64,000 nucleotides of DNA from Pseudomonadota bacterium (GTDB taxonomy: Bacteria; Pseudomonadota; Alphaproteobacteria; Acetobacterales; Acetobacteraceae): assembly GCA_021781835.1 (NCBI GenBank), contig JAJXWD010000005.1:57896-121895 (forward strand). The letters are read 5' to 3'. A program made the translations under genes and the position numbers. The notes beneath the pieces were generated by a model. The model had not been told where the DNA came from, ran no database searches, and was given only the letters and a program-made list of their open reading frames with translations. This document shows positions 18,397-31,012 of this stretch, piece after piece; within the stretch, counting starts at the first letter, position 1; every line of letters starts with the position of its first letter.

Positions 18397-19326
18397 TCAG
18401 GGGGCGGTGAGGGCGGCGTTGACGCCATCGAGCGCCAGATGGCCCATGGCGGTGCGGGTTTCGATGGTGGCCGAGCCCAGATGCGGGATGAGCACGGCGT
18501 TTTCGAGAGCGTAATAGCCGGGGTGGATGTCGGGTTCGTTATTATAGACATCGAGCCCGGCGGCGCGGACATGGCCCGATTTCAGCGCCGCGATGAGGGC
18601 TTCGTCATCGACGATGGGGCCGCGGCCGGTATTGACCACGATGGCGCCCGGTTTGAGCTGGGCGATGCGCTGGGCATTGAGCCAGCCATTGGTGCTGGGG
18701 CTGCCCGGCGCGTTGATGGAGAGGAAGTCGATGGCGGGGAGGAAGCTCTCGGCGGTGGCGTGGTAGACGGCGCCTTGCTCAAGCGCGGGCGGCAGGCGGG
18801 TGCGGTTGTGGTAATGGATGGTCATGTCCAGCCCGCGCGCGAAGCGGGCGAGCACCTGGCCGATGCGGCCCATGCCGTAAATGCCCAGGGTTTTGCCCGC
18901 GACATCATGGCCCAGCAGGAAGGTGGGGGCGATGCCCCGCCATTTGCCCGCGCGCAGCAGGCGCTCGCCCTCGCCCGCCCGGCGCGCGGCCATGAGCAGC
19001 AGCAGGAGCGACATTTCGGCGGTCGCGCGGTCGAGCACGCCGGGGGTGTTGGCGATTTTGATACCGCGCGCGGCCGCCGCCGCCAGATCGAGATGCTCGG
19101 TGCCGACGCTGTAGGTGGCGATGACCCGCACGCGGGCAGGCAGGGCGTTGATGATGTCGGCGGTGAATTTATCGGCCGTGTTGCAGAGAATGGCATCGAC
19201 GCCCTCGCAGGCGGCGAGCAATTTGGCGCCGTCGAACGGGCCGGCCATGCGCAGTTCGCGCACCTCGTGCTCGGCTTTGGCGCGGACCAGCACATCGGGC
19301 AGGATTTCACGGGTGATGAGGAGCAT
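18397..19326 (-). CDS. D-isomer 2-hydroxyacid dehydrogenase (glyoxylate/hydroxypyruvate reductase-like)
   Basis: GKTLGIYGMGRIGQVLARFARG, NTGRGPIVDDEAL, LIPHLGSAT. Confidence 0.94.
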   Translation of the reverse strand: MLLITREILPDVLVRAKAEHEVRELRMAGPFDGAKLLAACEGVDAILCNTADKFTADIINALPARVRVIATYSVGTEHLDLAAAAARGIKIANTPGVLDRATAEMSLLLLLMAARRAGEGERLLRAGKWRGIAPTFLLGHDVAGKTLGIYGMGRIGQVLARFARGLDMTIHYHNRTRLPPALEQGAVYHATAESFLPAIDFLSINAPGSPSTNGWLNAQRIAQLKPGAIVVNTGRGPIVDDEALIAALKSGHVRAAGLDVYNNEPDIHPGYYALENAVLIPHLGSATIETRTAMGHLALDGVNAALTAP

Positions 19327-19335
19327 GGGCGGGCC

Positions 19336-20775
<1,440 letters not shown>

Positions 20776-20838
20776 GGAGAGAGTGTGCGGTCGGGGCGCG
20801 ATCTTATCAAGAGGGGAGCAAGGCTCTATGTGAGGGGC

Positions 20839-21843
20839 ATGAGCGAAAATGATGTGCGCGCCGCACTGGCGCCTTTTGGAATGAATGGCCGGATCGACGG
20901 CGTGTTTGTGAAAGACGGGCTGGTGCAGGTGAGCCTGACCGCCACGCGCGAGGAGGCGGCGAGGCTGGAAGCCACCCGCCAGGACATGCAGGCGGCGCTG
21001 GGGGATATGCCGGGCGTGAAAAACGCCCTTGTGGTGTTTACCGCCGCCAAGGTGCCCGCCCCCGAAGCCGCCCCGGCCCCGGCCTTGCTTACGGATGTGG
21101 CGCATGTGGTGGCCGTGGCCTCGGGCAAGGGGGGGGTTGGCAAATCGACCGTGGCGGCGAACCTCGCCATTGCGCTGGCCCAGGGCGGCCTGGCGGTGGG
21201 GCTTTTGGACGCGGATATTTACGGCCCCTCGCTGCCCACCATGCTCGGCAGCCATGCCAAGCCGGAGGTGCGCGACGGCATGATCGAGCCGCTCGAGCGG
21301 TTTGGGGTGAAGATGATGTCGATCGGGCTGCTGGTGCCGGCCGAAAAGGCGCTGGTGTGGCGCGGGCCGATGGTGATGGGGGCGCTCAACCAGATGCTGG
21401 GGCAGGTGAAGTGGGGCAGGCTGGATGTGCTGGTGGTGGACTTGCCCCCCGGCACGGGCGATGCCCAGCTGACACTGGCGCAAAAGGCCAAGCCCGCGGG
21501 GGCGGTGATTGTCTCGACGCCGCAGGATGTGGCGCTGATCGATGCGCGGCGGGGCGCGCAGATGTTTGCCCAGGTGAATGTGCCGGTGCTCGGGATTGTT
21601 GAGAATATGAGCTATTTCTGCTGCCCCGCCTGCGGGCACCGGGCGGAGATTTTTGGCCATGGCGGGGCCAGGGCGGAGGCTGCGAAGATCGGCGTGCCGT
21701 TCCTGGGGGAAATTCCTCTCGAGCTGGCGGTGAGGGAAAGCGGGGATGCGGGACGGCCGGTGATCTTGGCCGCGCCCGAGAGCGCCGCGGCCCTGGCGTT
21801 TATGGCGCTGGGCGCGCGGGTGAGAGGTGCGCTCGGGGCATGA
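20839..21843 (+). CDS. apbC: Mrp/NBP35 family iron-sulfur carrier ATPase
   Basis: VASGKGGVGKSTVAANLA, DADIYGPSLPTMLG, MSYFCCPACGHRAEIFGHGG. Confidence 0.95.
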   Translation: MSENDVRAALAPFGMNGRIDGVFVKDGLVQVSLTATREEAARLEATRQDMQAALGDMPGVKNALVVFTAAKVPAPEAAPAPALLTDVAHVVAVASGKGGVGKSTVAANLAIALAQGGLAVGLLDADIYGPSLPTMLGSHAKPEVRDGMIEPLERFGVKMMSIGLLVPAEKALVWRGPMVMGALNQMLGQVKWGRLDVLVVDLPPGTGDAQLTLAQKAKPAGAVIVSTPQDVALIDARRGAQMFAQVNVPVLGIVENMSYFCCPACGHRAEIFGHGGARAEAAKIGVPFLGEIPLELAVRESGDAGRPVILAAPESAAALAFMALGARVRGALGA

Positions 21844-22289
21844 GCCAGATCGGGTTCTACCACCTCACGCGCTCGGATTTGTTCGCCGCCCTGCCCGCCC
21901 TGCTGGGCCGGACGCTGGCGGCGAACGAGACCGCGCTGGTGGTGTGCCCCGATGATGTGACACTGCGGATGCTCGATGAGCGGCTATGGACCTGTGCCAG
22001 CCCCGATTGGCTGCCGCACGGCACGCGCGCCACGCCCCACCCGGAATGGCAGCCGGTGTTTTTGACCCTGACGGCCGAGGAGAACCCGGCCGGGGCGCGG
22101 TTTTTGTTTTGCGTGAACGGCGCGGGAGCCGGGGCGGCGGGCGGCTTTACGCGGGTGTTCGATTTGTTTGACGGCAATGACCCAGACGCCGTGGCCGCCG
22201 CGCGCGGGCGCTGGAAGGCCGCCAAGGAGGCCGGCCATGAGCTGGCCTACTGGAAGCAGGAAGAGAGCGGCTGGGTGAAGGCGGGGTAG
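21840..22289 (+). CDS. holC: DNA polymerase III subunit chi
   Basis: IGFYHLTRSDLFAALPALLGRTLAANETALVVCPD; ATGA overlap with apbC. Confidence 0.92.
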   Translation: MSQIGFYHLTRSDLFAALPALLGRTLAANETALVVCPDDVTLRMLDERLWTCASPDWLPHGTRATPHPEWQPVFLTLTAEENPAGARFLFCVNGAGAGAAGGFTRVFDLFDGNDPDAVAAARGRWKAAKEAGHELAYWKQEESGWVKAG

Positions 22290-22351
22290 AGCAACATCCG
22301 ATCAGGTCGCGGCATCCGGTTGGGTGAAGCTGAGCGTTGAAACAACGAGCC

Positions 22352-22391
22352 AGGGCATGTTTCATGAGCCTGGGCGAATGAAAAACGCCCT
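22352..22391. repeat. Imperfect hairpin in holC-lysE intergenic
   Basis: AGGGCATGTTTCAT...ATGAAAAACGCCCT (12/14 matched). Confidence 0.6.
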
Positions 22392-22440
22392 GACTTGGGG
22401 GCGCGATGCCCGTTTGGGTTTGACAGGGAGGATGAGCAGG

Positions 22441-23085
22441 ATGGCGGGGCTGGGCATGGTCAATTTTCCTCTGCTGCTCGCTTTTGTGGCGGCGGCCTCG
22501 GTGCTGACGATCACGCCGGGGGCGGATACGGCGATGGTGCTCCGGGCGGCGACGGTGGAGGGACGCCGGGCGGCGAGCCTGGCCGCTTTCGGGGTGGCGC
22601 TGGGCTGCCTGTGCTGGGGCGCCTTTACCGCGCTGGGGCTGGGCGCGCTGCTCCGCGCCTCCGAGCTTGCTTATTCGATCGTCAAATGCGCGGGGGCGGG
22701 GTATCTTTTGTGGCTGGGCGCCCGGCTGCTGATATGGCCGCGCGCGGCGCTGGAAGGCGCGCCGCACAGGCGGCGGGCGGGCAGCGGCCGGGAGGCGTTT
22801 TGGCGGGGGTTTTTCACCAACCTGCTGAACCCGAAAATCGGCCTGTTTTACGTGACCTTTCTGCCGCAATTCGTGCCGGTGCACGCGGGGGTCGCCGGGT
22901 ATTCGTTTGGCCTCGCCTGCCTGCATGTGCTGCTGACGCTGGCCTGGTTCACGGCCCTGATCGCCGCCACGGCGCCTTTGGGCAACTGGCTCCGGCGGCC
23001 CGCCGCCGTGCGGCTGCTGGACCGCCTGACGGGCGGCATTTTCGTGGCGTTCGGACTCCGGCTGGCCAGCTCGACGGTTCGGTGA
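22441..23085 (+). CDS. LysE family translocator
   Basis: FVAAASVLTITPGADTAMVLRAATVEGRRAA, GAGYLLWLGARLL, FFTNLLNPKIGLFYVTFLPQF. Confidence 0.93.
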   Translation: MAGLGMVNFPLLLAFVAAASVLTITPGADTAMVLRAATVEGRRAASLAAFGVALGCLCWGAFTALGLGALLRASELAYSIVKCAGAGYLLWLGARLLIWPRAALEGAPHRRRAGSGREAFWRGFFTNLLNPKIGLFYVTFLPQFVPVHAGVAGYSFGLACLHVLLTLAWFTALIAATAPLGNWLRRPAAVRLLDRLTGGIFVAFGLRLASSTVR

Positions 23086-23164
23086 CGGGCCGCCAGCCTC
23101 GATCAATATCGGGGTCGATCGCGGTGGCGGATGCAAGCCACCCCAATGAAAGTGAATGCCAAAA

Positions 23165-23269
23165 CTAGAGCGGGATGCGTTATGACGCACCCGCTCCAGT
23201 TATATTTTAACGATCAATTTCATTGGTTTAGCTTACGTCTGTCGACTCAATCCAAACCAATATCGATCT
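23165..23269 (+). repeat. 105-bp dispersed intergenic repeat, copy 3
   Basis: Same element as 8090-8194 with a few substitutions. Confidence 0.95.
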
Positions 23270-23282
23270 AGAGGAGAGCGGG

Positions 23283-23693
23283 TCAGGGTTTGACCTGGGC
23301 GAGCCAGTCTTCGAGGTTATAATAATTGGTGACGCGGGTGATGCGGCCATTGGCAATGGCGAAAAACGCGCCGCCGGGCAGCAGATAGCGTTGGCCGGAG
23401 GCCGCGGGCAGGCCGGGCTGGCTGGCGAGGTAGGCCCCGTGCACGACATATTCGGCCGCGGCGCGGGTGCCGTCGGCCGTGGCCATGATGGTGATATCGG
23501 TCAGGTGTTCATCGTAGGCGCGGCGCATTTCGGCCATGAAGGCCGCGAAGGCCGGCTTGCCGTGCGCGGGCGGGCTTTGGTTGATGTCGTGGCGGACATC
23601 GTCGGCCAGCAAGGCGAGCATGGCGGGGTGATCGCCGGCATTGAAGGCGGCGTAATAGGCGGCGATGAGGGCAAGGGCGGCGGCGTGGGGCAT
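23283..23693 (-). CDS. SnoaL-like/NTF2-fold polyketide cyclase-ketosteroid isomerase family protein
   Basis: YYAAFNAGDHPAMLALLADDVRHDINQ ... FFAIANGRITRVTNYYNLEDWLAQV. Confidence 0.87.
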   Translation of the reverse strand: MPHAAALALIAAYYAAFNAGDHPAMLALLADDVRHDINQSPPAHGKPAFAAFMAEMRRAYDEHLTDITIMATADGTRAAAEYVVHGAYLASQPGLPAASGQRYLLPGGAFFAIANGRITRVTNYYNLEDWLAQVKP

Positions 23694-23702
23694 GGGGGGC
23701 TT

Positions 23703-25454
<1,752 letters not shown>

Positions 25455-25493
25455 GGGCGCCGTTTAGCATGATTGTCCGAGTCTCGGGAAAGA

Positions 25494-27281
25494 TCAGGAG
25501 ACGGCGGCGCGGATGGTGGCCCGGGCAACGGCGCGCGAGGCCGGCTCGCCCAGCAGCGGCCCCTGCCCCGTATGGCAGCCTTGGGCGCGGAGCAGGGTGA
25601 GCTGGGCCTCCTGCTCGATGCCCGGCGCGGTGACGGTGAGGTGCAAATTGGCGGCCAGGGAGAGAATGGCGGCCACGATGGCGTCGGCCGTCTGGTCCTG
25701 ACCGAGTTTTTGGGTGAAGCGCCGGTCGAGCCGGAGGCGGGTGACCGGCAGATTGACCAGGGCGCCGAGCGAGGAGGCGCCGGAGCCGAAATCTCCCAGC
25801 ACCACGCCGATATTTTGCCCCCGCAAGGTGGCGATGAGGCCCAAGGCCTGCTCGCGGCGGGCGGAAAGCTGGGATTCGCTCAGCTCGATTTCGAGCTGCT
25901 CGGGTTTGAGGCCGGTTTTGCGCAAGATGGTCTGGAGGCGGGGGATCAGGTGCGGGTCCTGGAGCTGGCTGGCCTCTAAGGCGAGCGACACGCGCGGGGC
26001 GCCGGCGCTTTGGGCCTCGGCGCAGGCGCGCTCGATGAGCTGGGCGCCAAGCTCGAGCGCGAGGCCGGCCTCCTCGGCGGCTTGCATGAATTGCTCGGGC
26101 GCCAGCAGGCCCTGGGCCGGGTGGTGCCAGCGGGGCTGGGCCTCGAACCCGGCGAGGCTCATGTCGTGCAGATTATAGATGGGCTGGTAGAGCAGGCGGA
26201 TTTCGCCGCGGGCGATGGCGCTGTGCAGCTCATCGCGCAGATGGGGCGGCGCGGGCGGCGGCGGGGCTTCCAGCGCCACGGGGGCGGCGCGGGGGCGGGC
26301 GACATCTTCGTGACGAAACATATGCAGGCGCCCGCCGCCCGCGCGCGCCGCCTGGAGCAGGGCCTGCTCGCCCGCCGCCATCAGCTGGTCGGCGTCGGCC
26401 GCGTGGTCGGGGCACAGGGCCAGGCCGATGGAAAGCTGCACCGTGACCAGCTGGCCGTGCAGAACGAACGGCTCGCCGCAGGACGCCATGATCTGGCCCC
26501 CCAGGGAAAGGCCGCGATTGGGCGCGCTGGTGGCGGGCAGGAGCAGGGCGAATTTATCGCTGCCCAGGCGGGCGAATATGTCGTCCTTGGCCAGCATGGC
26601 GCCCAGGCGGTCCGCGAATTGACGCAGCAGCAGGTCGCCGGCATCGCGGCCATGCTGCTCGTTGACGCGCTTGAACTGGTCGATATCGGCGAGGAACAGG
26701 GTGACGGTGCCATGGCCCTGGGCGGCGACGGCCTGGCGCAGCAGATCGGTGAAATGGGCGCGGTTGGGCAGGCTGGTCAGCGGATCAAAGCGGGTGAGGC
26801 GGGCGATTTTGGCGGCGTCTTCGGTTTGGCGGGAAATGTCTCGCAGGGCGGTGGCGGTGGCGGGCTGGCCGTCGAATTCCAAGGCACGCGAGGCGATCTC
26901 GACCAGCAGCTCGGTTTTGTTGGCGCGCAGAAGGTGGAAGCTGGCAAGCTCGGGGCCGGGCGCCTCGAGCGCGGCGCGCAGGGCGGCGACCTCATCGGCG
27001 CGGGCGAGGGTGGCGAAACTCTGCCCCAGCCACTCACGCTCGCGCACCCCGAGCAGGCGGGTGAGCGCGCTGTTCATGAACAGGATCACCCCTTGGCGGT
27101 GGATGAGCAGGCCGTCCAGGCTGGCATCGCCCAAGGCGCGGCTCCACAGGCGCTGGCGGGCGAGCTGGCGCTCATATTCACGGCGGATGAACGCCCCCTG
27201 GACCCATAAAAACACCAGCGCCCCGCCCAGCAGGCCAAGTGCCGCCAACAGCCCGAACCCGATGAAGCCTTGTGCCGACAT
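25494..27281 (-). CDS. Membrane PAS-GGDEF-EAL protein with degenerate signature motifs
   Basis: N-terminal TM, FDPLTSLPNRAHF, LGSDKF in place of GGDEF, FEAQPRW in place of EAL, GDFGSG in place of DDFGTG. Confidence 0.92.
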   Translation of the reverse strand: MSAQGFIGFGLLAALGLLGGALVFLWVQGAFIRREYERQLARQRLWSRALGDASLDGLLIHRQGVILFMNSALTRLLGVREREWLGQSFATLARADEVAALRAALEAPGPELASFHLLRANKTELLVEIASRALEFDGQPATATALRDISRQTEDAAKIARLTRFDPLTSLPNRAHFTDLLRQAVAAQGHGTVTLFLADIDQFKRVNEQHGRDAGDLLLRQFADRLGAMLAKDDIFARLGSDKFALLLPATSAPNRGLSLGGQIMASCGEPFVLHGQLVTVQLSIGLALCPDHAADADQLMAAGEQALLQAARAGGGRLHMFRHEDVARPRAAPVALEAPPPPAPPHLRDELHSAIARGEIRLLYQPIYNLHDMSLAGFEAQPRWHHPAQGLLAPEQFMQAAEEAGLALELGAQLIERACAEAQSAGAPRVSLALEASQLQDPHLIPRLQTILRKTGLKPEQLEIELSESQLSARREQALGLIATLRGQNIGVVLGDFGSGASSLGALVNLPVTRLRLDRRFTQKLGQDQTADAIVAAILSLAANLHLTVTAPGIEQEAQLTLLRAQGCHTGQGPLLGEPASRAVARATIRAAVS

Positions 27282-27422
27282 GCTGCCGCGCCTCCGCGCC
27301 GAATGGTAAATGGCCCAGCAAGAATGACGGCAAATGCTTAAACCTTGCTCAATGGCTCCTGGGAAAATATTCTTCGTGAAAATTACCAGGCCGGCGCGCC
27401 GGCGACGCCACAGGGGGGTTGA

Positions 27423-28139
27423 GTGAAAGTTCTTGTTTTTCAGCATGTTGCTAGTGAAAATCCGGGCAGTTTCGGCGAGGTCATGCGCGCGCGGGGGGTG
27501 GCGTGGGAGGCCGTGGAGCTGGATGAGGGCGAGCCGATACCCGATCTGGCCGGCTATGACGCGCTGCTGGTGATGGGCGGGCCGATGGATGTGTGGGAAA
27601 CCGACGCCCACCCCTGGCTGGTGGCGGAACTGGCGGCCATCCGGGACTGGGTGGCGGCCGGGCGGCCTTATCTGGGCGTGTGCCTGGGCCACCAGCTGCT
27701 GGCCACCGCGTTTGGCGGCCATGTGGCCACCATGGAGCAGGGGCCGGAAGTGGGCATAATGCGCGTGGCGGTCGAGGATGACCCGCTATTCGCGGGCATT
27801 ACCCCGGTATGCACCGGCTTTGAGTGGCACAATGCCGAGGTGAAGCGCCTGCCCGAAGGCGCGAAAGTGCTGGCGCGCGGCGCCCATTGCCCGGTGCAGG
27901 CCATGAAGCTGGGACAAAATGCCTATGGCATACAGTTTCACATGGAGCTGATGCACCATACCGCCGAAGCCTGGGCGGAGATGCCGGAATATCGCGCGGC
28001 GCTGGAGCGGGTGCGCGGCTCGCTGGCCGAGGTGCAGGCGGAAGTGACGGCGCATTTCGGGCCGCTTTACGGCGATGCCACGCAACTGTTTGGAAACTTC
28101 TTGAAGATTGCGGAGCAGCGGGGAAGTGTGGCAACATAA
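27423..28139 (+). CDS. Type 1 glutamine amidotransferase (GMP synthase-like)
   Basis: YDALLVMGGPMDVWE, PYLGVCLGHQLLATAFGG, QFHMEL. Confidence 0.93.
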   Translation: MKVLVFQHVASENPGSFGEVMRARGVAWEAVELDEGEPIPDLAGYDALLVMGGPMDVWETDAHPWLVAELAAIRDWVAAGRPYLGVCLGHQLLATAFGGHVATMEQGPEVGIMRVAVEDDPLFAGITPVCTGFEWHNAEVKRLPEGAKVLARGAHCPVQAMKLGQNAYGIQFHMELMHHTAEAWAEMPEYRAALERVRGSLAEVQAEVTAHFGPLYGDATQLFGNFLKIAEQRGSVAT

Positions 28140-28146
28140 AGTTGCA

Positions 28147-28773
28147 ATGAAAGCCGCCAAACTCGCCTTTTTGTCTCTGCTTCTCGGTCTGCCCGGCGCG
28201 GCCTTGGCCCAAACCACCGCCGCCGCGCCGGTGATTGCCAGCTTCAGCGCCGTGGGGCCGGGAGACAGCCCGGCGCCGGGAGATCCGGCGGCGGGGGCAG
28301 GGCCGATGAACATTACCTTCAGCGACGGCACCAGCGCCGCCTTTGGGCTGGAAACCGATGCGGTGTACGGCGACCAGGTGGGGTTTTTGGATGTGCAGCT
28401 AAGCCCAGACAAGACCACGCTGGGGTATTTGGAAAGCTTCGACGATTGCATCCAGCCCAGCCCGTGCGCGATGGAGCTGAGCCTGTGGCGGGGCGGCAAG
28501 GTGGTGTACCGGTTCCGGCCGCAGGTGGGCATGGTGTGGGGCTGGCAATTCTCGCCCGATGGCCGGGCGATTTATGTGCAGACCGGCTATCCGCAAAATG
28601 ACACGGTAGGGGTGTATCACGAGATTTTGCTCGGCTCCGGCCGGGAGGCGGCAACTTATGACCCTGACAATGAGGATGGCCAGGCGCCGCCGCCGGCGGG
28701 CGGGGCGGGGAAACCCGCCAGCGCAGCCGCCAAGCCGGACTGGGTGGCGAATTTCAGGGACCCGACGCAGTAA
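28147..28773 (+). CDS. Hypothetical secreted protein (beta-propeller-like)
   Basis: Signal peptide MKAAKLAFLSLLLGLPGAALAQ; no family firmly recognised. Confidence 0.7.
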   Translation: MKAAKLAFLSLLLGLPGAALAQTTAAAPVIASFSAVGPGDSPAPGDPAAGAGPMNITFSDGTSAAFGLETDAVYGDQVGFLDVQLSPDKTTLGYLESFDDCIQPSPCAMELSLWRGGKVVYRFRPQVGMVWGWQFSPDGRAIYVQTGYPQNDTVGVYHEILLGSGREAATYDPDNEDGQAPPPAGGAGKPASAAAKPDWVANFRDPTQ

Positions 28774-29320
28774 AGCGCCAGATTTTCACCTGCGCCTTGC
28801 CGTGTGAGCGCGCGGCCAGAAGCGCGGGGGTGGCCATGTCATCGCCCGGGCCGAACTCGGCCACGATGACCGCGCCCTCGGCCAGCCAGCCCCGCGCGGC
28901 CAGGGCGGAGAGCGCCTGGGGCACCAAATTCTGGCCGTAAGGCGGGTCCAGAAACACCAGATCATGCGGCGTGCCGGGCGGGCAGGAACGCACATCACCC
29001 GGCTGCACGCGCGCGCGGGCCTCGGCCCCGCAAGCCGCGATGTTGGCCCGCAAGGCCCGCAACGCCGCCCCCGACTGCTCGAAAAACACCGCCTGCCCGG
29101 CCCCGCGCGACAAGGCTTCCAGCCCATAGGCGCCGGTGCCCGCGAATACATCGAGCAGCTTGGCGCCGCGCAGCTCGCACCATGGAGTATGGGCCAATAT
29201 GTCAAACACCGCCTGGCGCGCCCGCACATTGGTCGGGCGCGTCTCCTGGCCATCGGGGGCTTGCAGCCGGCGGCCGCGCCAAAGCCCGGCGACAATCCGC
29301 GGTCCTTGGGCGATGGTCAT
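28754..29320 (-). CDS. rsmD: 16S rRNA (guanine966-N2)-methyltransferase
   Basis: RIVAGLWRGRRLQAPDGQETRPTNVRARQAVFDIL, LLDVFAGTGAYGLEALSRGA, LVFLDPPYG. Confidence 0.94.
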   Translation of the reverse strand: MTIAQGPRIVAGLWRGRRLQAPDGQETRPTNVRARQAVFDILAHTPWCELRGAKLLDVFAGTGAYGLEALSRGAGQAVFFEQSGAALRALRANIAACGAEARARVQPGDVRSCPPGTPHDLVFLDPPYGQNLVPQALSALAARGWLAEGAVIVAEFGPGDDMATPALLAARSHGKAQVKIWRFTASGP

Positions 29321-29329
29321 GGTTGGTGT

Positions 29330-29508
29330 GCTCCCCAAGGGGGCGCTGCCCCCCTGGACCCCCTGCCAGGGGCCGAGCCCCTGGACCTCAATAATCGGCT
29401 TGTCCTGGGTACCCCCCTTGTGGGGGTACCCAGGACAAGCCGGGTGGGTTCCAAGGGCCTCTCGGCCCTTGGCGGGGGATCCAAGGGGGCAGAGCCCCCT
29501 TGGGGAGC
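29330..29508. repeat. Nested multi-hairpin intergenic element A
   Basis: 24-nt outer arms (1 mismatch), two 8-9-bp hairpins, perfect 21-bp central IR CGGCTTGTCCTGGGTACCCCC. Confidence 0.9.
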
Positions 29509-29522
29509 GCACAAACCCATGG

Positions 29523-30263
29523 TCATTTGCCGCGCAGGAACGGGATTTGTTCGCGCAGGATTTTGCCGTTGACTTCCTCGACGGCGCCGCGCGGCAGGTT
29601 GCCGAGTTGGAAGGGGCCGTAGGCGACGCGGATGAGGCGGGTGACGGGCAAAGCGAGGGCTTGCATGACGCGGCGGATTTCGCGGTTTTTGCCTTCCTTG
29701 AGGCTCATATGCAGCCAGGTGTTGGAGCGTTGGACGGAGTCTATGCCGGCGGTGATGGGGCCGTATTTGACGCCTTCGACGGTGATGCCGTTTTCCAGGC
29801 GTTTGAGCACTTCGGGGTTAACGCCGCCATGGACGCGCACGCGGTAACGGCGCAGCCAGCCGGTGGTGGGGAGTTCGAGCTCGCGGGCGAGGGCGCCGTC
29901 GTTGGTAAGCAGCAGCAGGCCTTCGGAGGTGAGGTCGAGGCGGCCGACGGAGATGACGCGGGGCATGTCCTCGGGCAATTTTTCGAAGACGGTTGGGCGG
30001 CCCTCGGGGTCTTTGTGGGTGGTCACCAGGCCGTCGGGCTTGTGGTAGCGCCAAAGGCGCGTGCGCTCGGGCTCGTTGACGGGTTTGCCATCGACCAGCA
30101 CCATGTCGCCGGGTTTGACGAACACGGCGGGGTGGGTGACGGGCTCGTTGTTGAGCTTGACGCGCCCGGCCTCGATCATGGCCTCGGCGTCGCGGCGCGA
30201 GGAGATGCCGGCGCGGGAGAGGAATTTGGCGATGCGCTCGCCGCGGGTTTCGGTGTCACTCAT
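29523..30263 (-). CDS. rluB: Pseudouridine synthase RluB/RsuA family
   Basis: S4 domain ERIAKFLSRAGISSRRDAEAMI; VGRLDLTSEGLLLLTNDG; EGKNREIRRVM. Confidence 0.95.
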   Translation of the reverse strand: MSDTETRGERIAKFLSRAGISSRRDAEAMIEAGRVKLNNEPVTHPAVFVKPGDMVLVDGKPVNEPERTRLWRYHKPDGLVTTHKDPEGRPTVFEKLPEDMPRVISVGRLDLTSEGLLLLTNDGALARELELPTTGWLRRYRVRVHGGVNPEVLKRLENGITVEGVKYGPITAGIDSVQRSNTWLHMSLKEGKNREIRRVMQALALPVTRLIRVAYGPFQLGNLPRGAVEEVNGKILREQIPFLRGK

Positions 30264-30966
30264 GGCAGGCCTGGATGAATGCGGCGTAGAGGGCGTGGTC
30301 GCCTGGATCGACGAAATATTCGGGGTGCCATTGCACGCCGATGCAGAATTTGCGGGAGGGATCCTCGACGCCTTCGATCACGCCGTCGGGGGCGATGGCG
30401 TTGATCTTGGCGTGGCCGTGGCGGCGCACCGCCTGGTGGTGGGAGGAATTGACCTGCATGCGCGCGCCGACAATGGCATGAAGGCGGGTGCCTTGGAGAA
30501 TCTCGACCTCGTGGGCGGGGGCGTAGTGCATGGTTTTCTGCTCATGCTCGAGGCCGGCGGGGAAGGCATCGGGGATGTGCTGGTGGAGCGTGCCGCCGAG
30601 CGCCACGGCCAAAAGCTGCTCGCCGCCGCAAATGCCGAGCACGGGCATGTCGCGCGCCATGGCGCCCTTGAGAAAGGCCAGCTCGGCGGTGGTGCGGTCT
30701 TCCTTGAGGAGCACCGTTTCGTGGCGCTCATGCTCGCCATAGAGGCCGGGATCGACATCGAAAGCGCCGCCGGTGACGATGAGGCCGTCGAGCTGGTCGA
30801 GATACGCGTTGGCCAGGGCGCTGTCGTGCGGGAGGGCGATGGCCAGGCCGCCATGACGGTTCACGGCGTCAAAATAATTCTGGCGCAGCGCGTACCAGGG
30901 GTATTTCGACCAGCCGCCTTCGGGTTCGGCGTCGAGCGTGAGGCCTATGAGCGGGCGTTTTTTCAT
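30256..30966 (-). CDS. Gamma-glutamyl-GABA hydrolase family class I amidotransferase
   Basis: PLIGLTLDAEPEGGWSKYPWYALRQNYFDAVNRHGG, DMPVLGICGGEQLLAVALGGTLHQHI, GVQWHPE. Confidence 0.93.
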   Translation of the reverse strand: MKKRPLIGLTLDAEPEGGWSKYPWYALRQNYFDAVNRHGGLAIALPHDSALANAYLDQLDGLIVTGGAFDVDPGLYGEHERHETVLLKEDRTTAELAFLKGAMARDMPVLGICGGEQLLAVALGGTLHQHIPDAFPAGLEHEQKTMHYAPAHEVEILQGTRLHAIVGARMQVNSSHHQAVRRHGHAKINAIAPDGVIEGVEDPSRKFCIGVQWHPEYFVDPGDHALYAAFIQACHE

Positions 30967-31012
30967 GTTCTCCCCCTAGACCGGCGGGCGGGGGGAATGC
31001 AAACGGAGACGC

